This document shows, piece by piece, positions 25,000-32,899 of a stretch of DNA of 36,758 nt (its first letter is position 1; each line of letters opens with the position of its first letter). The stretch is from contig CAIXZH010000016.1 of assembly GCA_903923905.1 (NCBI GenBank), positions 1 through 36,758 on the forward strand. The letters are read 5' to 3'. A program made the position numbers and the translations under genes. Origin of the DNA: an uncultured Bacteroidia bacterium. Its GTDB lineage: Bacteria > Bacteroidota > Bacteroidia > Bacteroidales > Prolixibacteraceae. The notes below the pieces were generated by a model. It was not told the DNA's origin. It made no database searches and was given only the letters and a program-made list of their open reading frames with translations.

Positions 25000-26211
25000 T
25001 TATTCCAATAATTTATATGTTGATTTCTCTCTCTTCTGATATTTAACTTCAAGTGTTTTTGCGAGATAATCAATGATATCATCGCTTTCATCTGTCAGAA
25101 CGAGCTTCCCGGATATGATCGTGCCGGCCAGCTTTTCATTTTCAATATCCACGGAAATATTGTAATACTTCTTCACTCGTTCAACAATCTGTCTTAAAGA
25201 TTGGTTATGAAACTGGTAGAGTCCATCCTTCCACAAAATATAATCATCAACATCCACCTTTTTAACCTCTGAATTTGATCTGTTTTTGGAATAAAAACAT
25301 CCCTCCCCAGGTTGAATCAGAAATTCTGCATTGTGAAAAAAACTATTTTTCTGAAAAATATGAACACTACCTTCAACCAAAACTGCCGACACAGTTTGAT
25401 CATCTCCATAAGCCGAGACATTGAATTTAGTCCCCAAGACTCTGATATCCAAATTTTCTGTTCTGACAATGAATGGTTTTAGCGGATTTTTCTCAACTTC
25501 AAAATAACCTTCCCCATTCAAATAAACCTCCCTGGTCGTCCCTCTGAATTCTGCCGGAAATACAAGCTTACTTCCGGAATTTAAATAAACCAGTGTCCCA
25601 TCAGACAACCTCACGGTATGGCGATGCCCAAAAGGAACAACAATCTGATTAATAAATACTTCTTTATTCTGAGCCTTGTTATCAAGTCTCTCTGCGGTTG
25701 ATTTCCTGCCTTTAACCGTAACCTCACCTCCATTTTGGCTATACTCAATTACCGAGTTGTTGACTCCCAAAATATGGTTTGATCCATCTGAAAGGATTAT
25801 AACAGCATCATTTGTTTTAGGATTGTCATATTGGGCAAATCTGGTTAATTTGTCAGGTTTGGTGTAAAGGTAAATTCCTATTGGTATTGAGAATAAAACT
25901 AAAATAATAGCGGCAACCTTCAATAAATTATTGATAATATGCAATCTACGGGAAACCCTTTCTGTCTTAGACTTTGTAAAATCAGTAATAACTGCAAGAA
26001 GACGATCTAAATCAACCTGGTCCAAAGCTTTTCTATCTGACTGATTAAATCTGACAAATTCAATGGCATAGTTCAGCGAATCCCCTAATTCGAGGTATTT
26101 AGTATGCAAATTAGCCAAGCCTGATTCAGAGACCAATGCATCTTTAATCTCATTTAAAAACTCTTCATCCTGAAGAATTGAAATGAATTCTTGTTTTGAT
26201 TTTTCCTTCAT
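25000..26211 (-). CDS. FecR-type anti-sigma factor
   Basis: A 403-residue inner-membrane protein that holds the adjacent ECF sigma factor and relays a signal from the STN domain of SusC. The cytoplasmic N-terminal part (1-95) contains helices such as ALDQVDLDRLLAVITDF. One transmembrane segment lies at about 100-118 (VAAIILVLFSIPIGIYLY). The periplasmic FecR domain shows VVPFGHRHTVRLSDGTLVYL, GEGYFEVEKNPLKPFIV and VRVLGTKFNVSAY-like strands (here IRVLGTKFNVSAY). The C-terminus is the DUF4974 domain common in Bacteroidota FecR proteins (NISVDIENEKLAGTIISGK). It follows the sigma factor gene by 103 bases and precedes susC, the classic order for a regulated polysaccharide-utilisation locus. Confidence 0.93.
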   Translation of the reverse strand: MKEKSKQEFISILQDEEFLNEIKDALVSESGLANLHTKYLELGDSLNYAIEFVRFNQSDRKALDQVDLDRLLAVITDFTKSKTERVSRRLHIINNLLKVAAIILVLFSIPIGIYLYTKPDKLTRFAQYDNPKTNDAVIILSDGSNHILGVNNSVIEYSQNGGEVTVKGRKSTAERLDNKAQNKEVFINQIVVPFGHRHTVRLSDGTLVYLNSGSKLVFPAEFRGTTREVYLNGEGYFEVEKNPLKPFIVRTENLDIRVLGTKFNVSAYGDDQTVSAVLVEGSVHIFQKNSFFHNAEFLIQPGEGCFYSKNRSNSEVKKVDVDDYILWKDGLYQFHNQSLRQIVERVKKYYNISVDIENEKLAGTIISGKLVLTDESDDIIDYLAKTLEVKYQKREKSTYKLLE

Positions 26212-26275
26212 ATTTTATTAAAAACATATAGTTAATGATTGATAAGCGCATTTATAGACAAAAAAATTAATTTAT

Positions 26276-26291
26276 TTTATCGGGCGATAAA
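26276..26291. repeat. Short inverted repeat between the sigma factor and fecR genes
   Basis: Arms TTTATCG and CGATAAA are exact complements with a 2-base centre. They lie in the 103-base gap between the two regulator genes. They could be a protein-binding site or a weak hairpin; nothing else supports a function. Confidence 0.25.
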
Positions 26292-26314
26292 TTAAATCCG
26301 GATTAAATAGCCGG

Positions 26315-26911
26315 TTATCTAGATTTTAATATATGTATTATAGAGAGAAGAAATATTCCCTTTCTACTGATATTCTCTTTTAATTCTTTTAAGGTTCGGT
26401 ACATAAGAGTCCGCACAGAAGCGATTTCGACATCAAGAATAATGGCAATATCTTCATAGTTAAGGCCTTCTGAAAATTTCAAAAAAATTGCCTCCTGTTG
26501 ATGCTCCGATAAAGATTTAATCGCATCGAAAATGATTTTCTTTTGAAAATGCTCATCCTCCGAAACAACAATTCGCTCTTCTGCACTTAAAATCTGATTA
26601 TCCAGGTCGTGCACCATATTTTTTTCAATATTCCGCTTCCTTGAGTTTGACCTATATTCTTCTATGATCTTGTTTCTTAGTGATTTAAAGAGATAAAGAT
26701 GCGTCTTATCCGAGATTATCAACCGATTCCTCTTGTCTGCTAAATTGATAAATACTTCCTGTATGCAGTCCTTTACAAGAGACTCTTCTCTGGAAATTTT
26801 AATGCCATATGAGTATAACTGGTTGGCATACAATTTATAAAGTACAGACAATGCCTGATTATCCCCTGATTTAAATCTAATCCATAAATTATATTCCTCA
26901 ATTTTGTCCAT
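26315..26911 (-). CDS. ECF-type RNA polymerase sigma factor
   Basis: A 198-residue sigma-70-family ECF factor that should direct RNA polymerase to the susC promoter once released from FecR. Region 2 (about 10-95) shows LYKLYANQLYSYGIKI, DCIQEVFINLADKR and LFKSLRNKIIEEYR. Region 4 (about 130-185) has LSEHQQEAIFLKFSEGLNYE followed by a helix-turn-helix ending VRTLMYRTLKELKE. Length and pattern are typical of the Bacteroidota ECF group linked to FecR/SusC. It starts the minus-strand locus, upstream of fecR. No promoter could be set with confidence: CAAATATA at 27123-27130 would be a -7 element read on the minus strand, but it is about 210 bases upstream and lacks a -33 partner. Confidence 0.93.
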   Translation of the reverse strand: MDKIEEYNLWIRFKSGDNQALSVLYKLYANQLYSYGIKISREESLVKDCIQEVFINLADKRNRLIISDKTHLYLFKSLRNKIIEEYRSNSRKRNIEKNMVHDLDNQILSAEERIVVSEDEHFQKKIIFDAIKSLSEHQQEAIFLKFSEGLNYEDIAIILDVEIASVRTLMYRTLKELKENISRKGIFLLSIIHILKSR

Positions 26912-27367
26912 CCGGTCTTGATAAGCTGCTCGTTTGATTGAATACCTCTAAAAAAACCTCTGTTAAATGATCATAAAAAACTTTGTCCTGAATGATTTGT
27001 CTACCGCGTCTTTACCGGTTTTTAAAATAAAAACAAGGAATTGGGATTCCCTAAATTTCGTAGGTCAGGCAAACTAATTATTTTCAAGTTCTATTTAAAA
27101 ATAATTATATTATGAAGAAGTACAAATATAGGGATATATTCAACGTTCATCATAAAGCTGAATATAATATTTTGCCTAAAACGACAACTACAAACGCTGT
27201 TCATCATTTCCGGACAATACTTTATTTTCGATAAACATGGAAACAATCAGTTTGCATGCTGAAATAACTGGTATTTAAAAGTTATATTTTGTTAATAGCT
27301 TGATTTTCTTCATTAATTCCCCAATGGATTGTTTAATTTTGCTGTAGTTTTTTAAAATATTTAAGAT
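26912..27367. other. Divergent intergenic region between the sigma factor and OmpA-family genes
   Basis: About 456 bases, strongly AT-rich, without an open frame that looks real. It must carry the start signals of both divergent units. The clearest element is the -7 box called at 27334-27341. I see no repeat or RNA structure of note. Confidence 0.4.
27334..27341 (+). promoter_or_regulatory. Candidate -7 element of the OmpA-family gene
   Basis: TAATTTTG fits the Bacteroidetes -7 consensus TAnnTTTG and lies 26 bases before the ATG. No TTG at the right distance for a -33 element is seen, so the call is tentative. Confidence 0.35.
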
Positions 27368-28234
27368 ATGAAAACAAAATTATGGGTATTCCTGCTTGTA
27401 TTTGTCTTGATTGAATCGTGTGTTAGCACGCGAAAATTTAAGGAGCAGGTTGGTCAGGTTGCACAAGAGAAGTCGGCTCATGCCGCAACGAAACAGGATC
27501 TGAATGATTGTGCAGGTTCCTTAAAGGTTGATGAGAAAAAAATTGCCGATCTTCAGGCCGAATTGGCAGCAGACCAGGACCAGATCAGCTTTCTGAAGCA
27601 GAATAACAATCAGGCGCTGAAACAACTTGAAAATCTTTCTGTGATTTCAAGTTCACAAGCTGAGAGCATCAAAAAATCGATGGAAAACATGGGTGTTAAG
27701 GATAATATGATTTTTAGCCTTCAGGCTTCTCTGGCACAACGTGATTCTTTAAATATGGCCCTTGTTTTGAATCTGAAAGGGGCAATCGGAAATCTTGACG
27801 ATAAGGATATAAATATAAAAGTGGATAAAGGGGTGGTTTATATCGATATCTCCGATAAAATGCTTTTCAAAAGCGGGAGTTATAATATAACGGAAAAGGC
27901 TAGTGAAGTATTGGGAAAGGTAGCAAAAGTCCTTAAAAATCAAAAAGATATTGAATTTATGGTTGAAGGGCACACCGATAATGTTCCTTTCAGGAGAGGT
28001 GATCTAATCGATAATTGGGATCTTAGTGTAAAGAGGGCAACAGCCGTTGTCCGCGTACTACAGGATAAGTACGATTTAAATCCAGCCAAGATGACTGCTG
28101 CCGGCCGAAGTGAATACCAGCCTTTAAACTCCAACGAGACCGAGGAGGGTAAAGCAGCCAATAGGAGAACCCGGATCGTTATCCTGCCTCAGCTCGATCA
28201 ATTCTTTAAATTATTGGAGCGACCAAGGAGATAA
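27368..28234 (+). CDS. OmpA-family peptidoglycan-binding lipoprotein
   Basis: A 288-residue protein with a short lipoprotein signal (MKTKLWVFLLVFVLIESC; Cys18 follows IES). It should sit in the outer membrane and reach the peptidoglycan. A coiled-coil-like region rich in Gln, Lys and Ala (about 25-125) is followed by the OmpA C-terminal domain (about 145-280). The domain shows MLFKSGSYNITEKASEVLGK, the peptidoglycan motif VEGHTDNVPF, NWDLSVKRATAVVRVL and the closing NRRTRIVI. These match MotB/OmpA-like domains, but there is no MotB transmembrane start, so a structural lipoprotein is more likely. It is a single-gene unit with its own terminator at 28332-28354. It is not obviously linked to the neighbouring loci. 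Confidence 0.88.
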   Translation: MKTKLWVFLLVFVLIESCVSTRKFKEQVGQVAQEKSAHAATKQDLNDCAGSLKVDEKKIADLQAELAADQDQISFLKQNNNQALKQLENLSVISSSQAESIKKSMENMGVKDNMIFSLQASLAQRDSLNMALVLNLKGAIGNLDDKDINIKVDKGVVYIDISDKMLFKSGSYNITEKASEVLGKVAKVLKNQKDIEFMVEGHTDNVPFRRGDLIDNWDLSVKRATAVVRVLQDKYDLNPAKMTAAGRSEYQPLNSNETEEGKAANRRTRIVILPQLDQFFKLLERPRR

Positions 28235-28252
28235 TACTTCTGACATTCTTAA

Positions 28253-28290
28253 ATCTTAGACTTACAAAATTCATTTTGCAAGTCTAAGAT
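28253..28290. repeat. Long perfect-like hairpin downstream of the OmpA-family gene
   Basis: Arms ATCTTAGACTTACAAAAT (28253-28270) and ATTTTGCAAGTCTAAGAT (28273-28290) pair over 18 positions with a single mismatch and a 2-base centre. It lies just after the stop codon and before the true terminator. It may stabilise the mRNA 3' end or be a remnant of a small palindromic element. Confidence 0.5.
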
Positions 28291-28331
28291 GCCTAAATGA
28301 TCCTGATTAAAGATCTATAAAATAAATCAAA

Positions 28332-28354
28332 GGGGACTAATGTCCTCTTTTTTT
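28332..28354 (+). terminator. Rho-independent terminator of the OmpA-family gene
   Basis: AGGGGAC (28332-28338) and GTCCTCT (28343-28349) form a 7-bp stem with one G-U pair and the loop TAAT, followed at once by a run of T. This is the classic intrinsic form and the best terminator in the window. Confidence 0.7.
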
Positions 28355-28519
28355 GTGTGATATTATTTATTTCAGTTAAGAAATAATTTGGCATTATTAA
28401 GGAATCAACCATTACTTACGAAAATTGCAATTAAAAAAGAAGTCCTAATATTATTAAAATTTAGACAAAAATTAAAGTCTAATTGTGGGTCATTTATTTC
28501 ATGAATTGAATCCAAACGG

Positions 28520-30307
28520 CTATAATTGTTTTAATTCCCTAAACCGTTTCTCAGTTTCCTTACCCCTGAATATAAACTTTTTGTCGTCCGGAAGCTGACC
28601 ATAAAGTCGCATAAAGTTAGTGACGCACGACGGAGCCGGAAAAACAATCGTCTGAACCCTGGTCAGATCCAAAGGCTTTAAATGATCAGGGTACTGATTC
28701 TCATAAAATACCAGGCGGATTACCTCCCAACCCAGCCTGGCTAAATTCTCGGGAAGTACTGGAAGACCCAGATTTGAACGGGGGATCAGCACACGACCTG
28801 CCGGAATTTTTTTCAGTTCAATCTCGCCGATCAACCCTTCGGAGCACTCTTCCCCAGGTTGTAAATCGGGCTTTATTCCATGTTTTTTAAGAGCGTCGGT
28901 GGTGAGCTTCCCCATGGATGCAATTTTGAGATGAGCCAGTGACCGGCTGTCTTTTCCATAAAACTCCAAAAAATCGAAAAAGAATTGAACCGTGTAACGG
29001 CTGGTAAAAAAGATCCAGTCAAACTGATCCAGATCCTGGATACATTTTTCAAGTTCGGGATTAGGTTCAATCCGGTTTATCTCAATCAATGGCTGGTGAA
29101 TCACAGTTCCCAGCGCATGGTATTTCTCTGCGGAAGTTCCGGTCACCAAAAACACAGGCTTTAGAACCTCAACCTCTGAATTGTTCCTAAGGGCAACCAC
29201 CTTGCCAATGACGATGATGATTGGTGTTGGAAATTTCTGATCACTTTGCGCAAGTTCTTCAAGGGTTGAGAAGAATTCCTGCTGATCGGGTAGCGATATA
29301 TTATGGACCAGCATTACGGGTGTGTCGGGTCTTTTGCCCTGAGCAATCGCCTTTTGGGCAATCATCCGGACATTAAAACCTCCCATAAAGCATACGAGAG
29401 TATCGGTTTCAGGAATCCTGACCGATTCCGAATGACCCGAAACAAACGCTACCGAAGATGAAATCCCCCGGTGTGTCAAGGAGATTTTCGTATAAGCTGC
29501 CACTGCAATACCTGCGGACACGCCGGGGATCACATTTACCTCCACAAAATTCCGGTGCAAATACTCGATCTCCTCACCCCCATGGGCAAAAACCATCGGA
29601 TCTCCACCCTTAAGCCGGACCACCCGTTTCCCGGCTTTGGCAGCATTAAACAATAGCCGGTTGATCCGGTCCTGTCTGAAGCTGTGGCAATCTTTCCGCT
29701 TCCCGACATAGAACTTTTCTGCACGATACCTCCCGGTGAAATTCTGATCGAGCAAATCGTCATGAAATATGATATCGGCCTTTTCAAGGGCTTTATCGCC
29801 GCCAAGTGTCAAAAGATCAGCATTACCGGGACCAAAACCCACCAGCGTAACTTTGCCGAATTTGCTTCGAACATCTTTCTGCCCGAAAAGTGTCTTTAAT
29901 TCAGAGTGTCCCGACCGGGCAACAATTACAGAATACCCGGCAAGGGGATCTGCCTCGATTGGTAATTGTTCCAAAGAAATATAATCAGAGCTTAACAACA
30001 GCTCATTCTGATCTCCTGAATCCAGTAAAGCGACCACTTCAAGACCTTCCGGTAGCGGATAAGGTAAATCAATGGCTTGAAAAACAGCAACATCAGAATT
30101 TCCGATAAGTAATGCATTGAAAACTCTTTCCGGATCAACCGACAAAGGATGTAAAATGGAAATTTGATTCTCCTCATCCGGGGCTGAGCCTATCGGAATT
30201 AATTCATATTCCAGATTGGGGAATAACTCCAATGTATCTGTCACATGCCTAAGGGCAAGTGGATTATTTAGACTGATTACTCGTAATTTCCCTTGTAAAA
30301 TGATCAT
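28520..30307 (-). CDS. cobA-hemD: Uroporphyrinogen-III C-methyltransferase/uroporphyrinogen-III synthase fusion with degenerate HemC-like N-terminal domain
   Basis: A 595-residue fusion acting on tetrapyrroles in the cytosol. I chose the ATG at 30307; an upstream in-frame start would run 80 bases into the preceding gene. Residues ~152-390 are a SUMT domain (GFGPGNADLLTLGGDKAL, VVRLKGGDPMVFAHGGEE, NVIPGVSAGIAVAAY, LTHRGISS) that methylates uroporphyrinogen III to precorrin-2. Residues ~395-595 are a HemD domain (DWIFFTSRYTVQFFFDFL; VLIPRSNLG) that makes uroporphyrinogen III. Residues 1-150 resemble part of porphobilinogen deaminase HemC: LRVISLNNPLAL, then SDVAVFQAIDLPYPLPEGL, where Asp80 aligns with the catalytic Asp84 of E. 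coli. The cofactor Cys domain and the Arg pair are missing. SUMT-HemD fusions are known; the HemC-like part is unusual. It follows the precorrin-2 dehydrogenase gene by 13 bases. Confidence 0.88.
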   Translation of the reverse strand: MIILQGKLRVISLNNPLALRHVTDTLELFPNLEYELIPIGSAPDEENQISILHPLSVDPERVFNALLIGNSDVAVFQAIDLPYPLPEGLEVVALLDSGDQNELLLSSDYISLEQLPIEADPLAGYSVIVARSGHSELKTLFGQKDVRSKFGKVTLVGFGPGNADLLTLGGDKALEKADIIFHDDLLDQNFTGRYRAEKFYVGKRKDCHSFRQDRINRLLFNAAKAGKRVVRLKGGDPMVFAHGGEEIEYLHRNFVEVNVIPGVSAGIAVAAYTKISLTHRGISSSVAFVSGHSESVRIPETDTLVCFMGGFNVRMIAQKAIAQGKRPDTPVMLVHNISLPDQQEFFSTLEELAQSDQKFPTPIIIVIGKVVALRNNSEVEVLKPVFLVTGTSAEKYHALGTVIHQPLIEINRIEPNPELEKCIQDLDQFDWIFFTSRYTVQFFFDFLEFYGKDSRSLAHLKIASMGKLTTDALKKHGIKPDLQPGEECSEGLIGEIELKKIPAGRVLIPRSNLGLPVLPENLARLGWEVIRLVFYENQYPDHLKPLDLTRVQTIVFPAPSCVTNFMRLYGQLPDDKKFIFRGKETEKRFRELKQL

Positions 30308-30320
30308 ATTATTTGTAGAA

Positions 30321-30791
30321 TTAAATAATAATCTTTCCGTCCTGAATAAGGGCAGTAATTTGATTCCGTATGGCGACCGATTGGAAGGCGTCCCGGCCAT
30401 TTGTGCCTACTGATATTGTTACGTGACCTTCATTATGGATAGCAGGGGAAACAAAATCACATAAAAACGGGGAGTCGCAAACACTGGTCAGAATCCCTAA
30501 AGCTTCGGCATCGGCCTTGATTTGGGCATTCAGTTCATGATTACCCGTGCAGACATAGACGAGGAAAAATCCGACTAAATCACTCTTTTCGTATTCCTTG
30601 GCAATGAAATTGAAAGGCAATTTTCTGATCTCTTCTGTAAATTCAGGAGCAACAACGGTGACCTGCTGGTCTAAGATCCGGGCCATGATCGTCCCCTTGT
30701 GAGTGGCCACCTTACCACCGCCAATCAATAAGATTTTCTTATTGGTCACATTGATTGAAATTGGTAAAAACTGAAGGTCCTCGCGTTTCAT
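30321..30791 (-). CDS. Precorrin-2 dehydrogenase (short CysG-N/Met8-like)
   Basis: Oxidises precorrin-2 to sirohydrochlorin with NAD, the step after SUMT in siroheme synthesis. The 156-residue product starts at the ATG at 30791 (MKREDLQFLPISIN). The longer in-frame start at 30821 adds no conserved residues. The Rossmann loop GGGKVATHKG (24-33) is followed by the region CDSPFLCDFVSPAIHN, whose Asp106 aligns with the active-site Asp of CysG (104/105). The protein stops soon after the SVGTNGRDAFQSVAIR segment. It therefore lacks most of the helical dimerisation/ferrochelatase part of CysG-N and Met8 (about 200 residues or more). It is co-directional with the SUMT-HemD gene and with cysI and cysJ. 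A palindrome at 30815-30827 lies just upstream. Confidence 0.87.
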   Translation of the reverse strand: MKREDLQFLPISINVTNKKILLIGGGKVATHKGTIMARILDQQVTVVAPEFTEEIRKLPFNFIAKEYEKSDLVGFFLVYVCTGNHELNAQIKADAEALGILTSVCDSPFLCDFVSPAIHNEGHVTISVGTNGRDAFQSVAIRNQITALIQDGKIII

Positions 30792-30814
30792 TGGATAATA
30801 ATTATTAAACAGGC

Positions 30815-30827
30815 ACCACAATGTGGT
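30815..30827. promoter_or_regulatory. 13-base palindrome upstream of the precorrin-2 dehydrogenase gene
   Basis: ACCACA A TGTGGT is an exact palindrome about 23 bases before the ATG at 30791. This is the size and place of a repressor operator, or of a small hairpin in the mRNA leader. Which protein, if any, binds it is unknown. Confidence 0.35.
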
Positions 30828-30838
30828 TAAATTTCAAT

Positions 30839-30980
30839 AACCCCCAGTGAAACCGGGAGTTTGAAATAGTATAAAGATTACAGCCCTGAAAGGGTTGATT
30901 ATATATGGATTATCAAATATTCAACCCTCTCCGGGGTTGCAGTTAATCCGTATCGTTTACCCCCAATTTTCATTGGGGGT
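30839..30980. repeat. Composite palindromic repeat element in the cysI-precorrin-2 dehydrogenase gap
   Basis: Within a 365-base gene-free gap three short palindromes follow each other. The first is CCCTGAAAGGG (30884-30894). The second is CAACCC/GGGTTG around 30922-30939. The third is a perfect 9-bp hairpin with arms ACCCCCAAT and ATTGGGGGT (30959-30980). The left part (30840-30862) resembles the third unit as a diverged copy. The first two units are also roughly inverted to each other. Such CCCTGAAAGGG-type arrays look like the small non-autonomous palindromic elements found between genes in many Bacteroidales. The rest of the gap (30981-31156) shows nothing. Confidence 0.5.
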
Positions 30981-31156
30981 CATTTAAATTTAGCACCTTC
31001 GGAGCAATAGAACAATGTTTATGAGTACTTTTTTAGAATTTAATAAAAAATAACCACCAAACCTCAGGAAGAAAAATCATCTCAGTTCAAGGTTGCGGAT
31101 TATTTTATCAATGCCAATCTTTGATCCTAATTATCAATATCTTCTAATAAATTTAC

Positions 31157-32860
31157 TTAATCATGAAAGTTCTTTCCGGCAGTGGTTGCTTTTAGATATC
31201 CTTTACGGATCACAAAATCTCCAAAATGTTCGTCTTTGGTCCGGCTTTGAGCAAAATGCTGAAGGATTGGTGAGAGTATATCAATAATTTGTTGCTCATT
31301 GACCATCTCCTTGTACAGCTTATTCAGCCGCTCACCGGCGAAACCTGCTCCTAAATACAGATTATAAAGCCCTGGAGCCCGGCCGACCAATCCGATCTCT
31401 GCCAAAAATGGTCTTCCGCAGCCGTTCGGACAACCGGTCATCCGAATGCTGATGGGCACTTGCAGCAGATCATTGGCTTCAAGGATTTTATCAATTTTAT
31501 CAATTAAGGTGGGCAGATAACGTTCTGCCTCTGCGAATGCCAGTCCGCAATAGGGCAAAGCCGCACAGGCAATTGAGTTTTGCCTGAGTAAGGAGATACC
31601 AGAGGCGTTAATCACATTGAATTTCTTTAATATCTTCTCAATCAAAGGTTTTTGTCCCTCAGAAACCTGGGCAATCACCACATTTTGATTTCCTGTAAGA
31701 ATAAACTTCCCCTGATGAATCAGGGCGATTTCGCGCAAGGCCGTTTTGGCCAGATATCCATTCCGGTTAATCAGTTTTCCCCCTTCTATAAATATGGTAT
31801 AGTGCCACATTCCGTCAGCACTTTTAATCCAGCCATACCGATCGCCCATGGTCTCAAACTCATATTCCTTGGTTGGAGCCAGATCAATCCCCTTAATCCG
31901 CTTAATCTCGGACCTGAAGAAATCGAGACCTACCCGGTCAACCGTATATTTCAAACGGGCGTTTTTACGGTCGGAGCGGTTCCCATGATCGCGCTGAAAA
32001 ATAAGTATCGCCTCTGCCACCTCAGCAATCTGCTCCTTCGGCACATAACCTACAACATCTGCAACCCGGGGATAGGTATCGGTATTTCCGAAGGTATAGG
32101 CCATTCCGCCCCCCACGGTCACATTGTAACCTGTTAGCTTCCCATTTTCAACGATTGCAATAAAGCCCAGATCATTGGATAAGACATCCGTATCGTTGCG
32201 GGGAGGAATGGCAATGGCAATTTTAAATTTACGGGGCAGGTAGAGTTTCCCGTAGAGCGGCTCCTCCTCTTTTTCACCACCTTCAATTAATTTACCATCG
32301 AGCCAGATCTCATGGTAGGCATTCGATCGGGGAAGAAGATGTGCCGAGATCCGTTTTGCATCTTCGGCAACCCCGGCATGAACGGGCGACTCAAACGGAT
32401 TTGCGGAACACATCACGTTCCGGTTCACATCGCCACAAGCCGCAATGGTATCGAACAACGATTTGTTGATCTCCTGCATCGTTTTTTTCAGATTGCGCTT
32501 AAGCACGCCATGGAACTGAAACGTCTGACGCGTAGTTAATTTCAAGGTCTTATCCCCATACTGATCCGATAAACTATCCATGGATAGCCACTGTTCGGGG
32601 GTTGCAATGCCGCCGGGAATCCGAACCCTTATCAGGAAAGAGTAAAGCGGCTCAAGTTTCTGACGTTTACGTTCCTCGTCCAGATCGCGGTCCTGTTGCT
32701 GATAAGTGCCATGAAACTTAATCAACACCTGATCGTCAGGCTGCATACCACCGGTCAGCGGATCAATCAGGCTCTCCTTAATCGTTCCCCGGAGGTAGTT
32801 ACTCTTATCTTTTATAATCTCAATTGGAGAAGGGGCTGGAATATCTTGTTCGTTATGCAT
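31157..32860 (-). CDS. cysI: Sulfite reductase hemoprotein, beta subunit
   Basis: Reduces sulfite to sulfide with six electrons in assimilatory sulfur metabolism; it carries siroheme coupled to a [4Fe-4S] cluster. The 567-residue length matches E. coli CysI. The N-terminal parachute-type repeat (FLIRVRIPGGIATPEQWL, LTTRQTFQFHGVLK, NVMCSANPFESPVH) and the cluster-binding motifs are both visible. The first is ACAALPYCGLAFAEAE near 427-442, with Cys spaced by five residues. The second is RMTGCPNGCGRPFLAEIG near 471-488, with Cys-x3-Cys. This is the siroheme client of the two genes downstream. CysJ is encoded upstream on the same strand after a 230-base gap that contains repeat copy B. The ATG at 32860 has no competitor in the aligned region. 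Confidence 0.95.
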   Translation of the reverse strand: MHNEQDIPAPSPIEIIKDKSNYLRGTIKESLIDPLTGGMQPDDQVLIKFHGTYQQQDRDLDEERKRQKLEPLYSFLIRVRIPGGIATPEQWLSMDSLSDQYGDKTLKLTTRQTFQFHGVLKRNLKKTMQEINKSLFDTIAACGDVNRNVMCSANPFESPVHAGVAEDAKRISAHLLPRSNAYHEIWLDGKLIEGGEKEEEPLYGKLYLPRKFKIAIAIPPRNDTDVLSNDLGFIAIVENGKLTGYNVTVGGGMAYTFGNTDTYPRVADVVGYVPKEQIAEVAEAILIFQRDHGNRSDRKNARLKYTVDRVGLDFFRSEIKRIKGIDLAPTKEYEFETMGDRYGWIKSADGMWHYTIFIEGGKLINRNGYLAKTALREIALIHQGKFILTGNQNVVIAQVSEGQKPLIEKILKKFNVINASGISLLRQNSIACAALPYCGLAFAEAERYLPTLIDKIDKILEANDLLQVPISIRMTGCPNGCGRPFLAEIGLVGRAPGLYNLYLGAGFAGERLNKLYKEMVNEQQIIDILSPILQHFAQSRTKDEHFGDFVIRKGYLKATTAGKNFHD

Positions 32861-32899
32861 GAATTTTTAAATATAAAGCAATAATAAATCTGAGTCCTT

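Noticed and set aside
26912-27367. A small RNA gene in the sigma/OmpA gap
   Set aside because: No hairpin followed by a T-run is visible; the AT-rich sequence explains the chance motifs.
30308-30400. A longer N-terminus for the SUMT-HemD fusion
   Set aside because: It would overlap the precorrin-2 dehydrogenase gene by 80 bases and adds residues without HemC-like character; the ATG at 30307 leads straight into the HemC-like strand.
31652-32137. A 161-codon plus-strand open frame
   Set aside because: Antisense to cysI, whose conserved motifs span the region.
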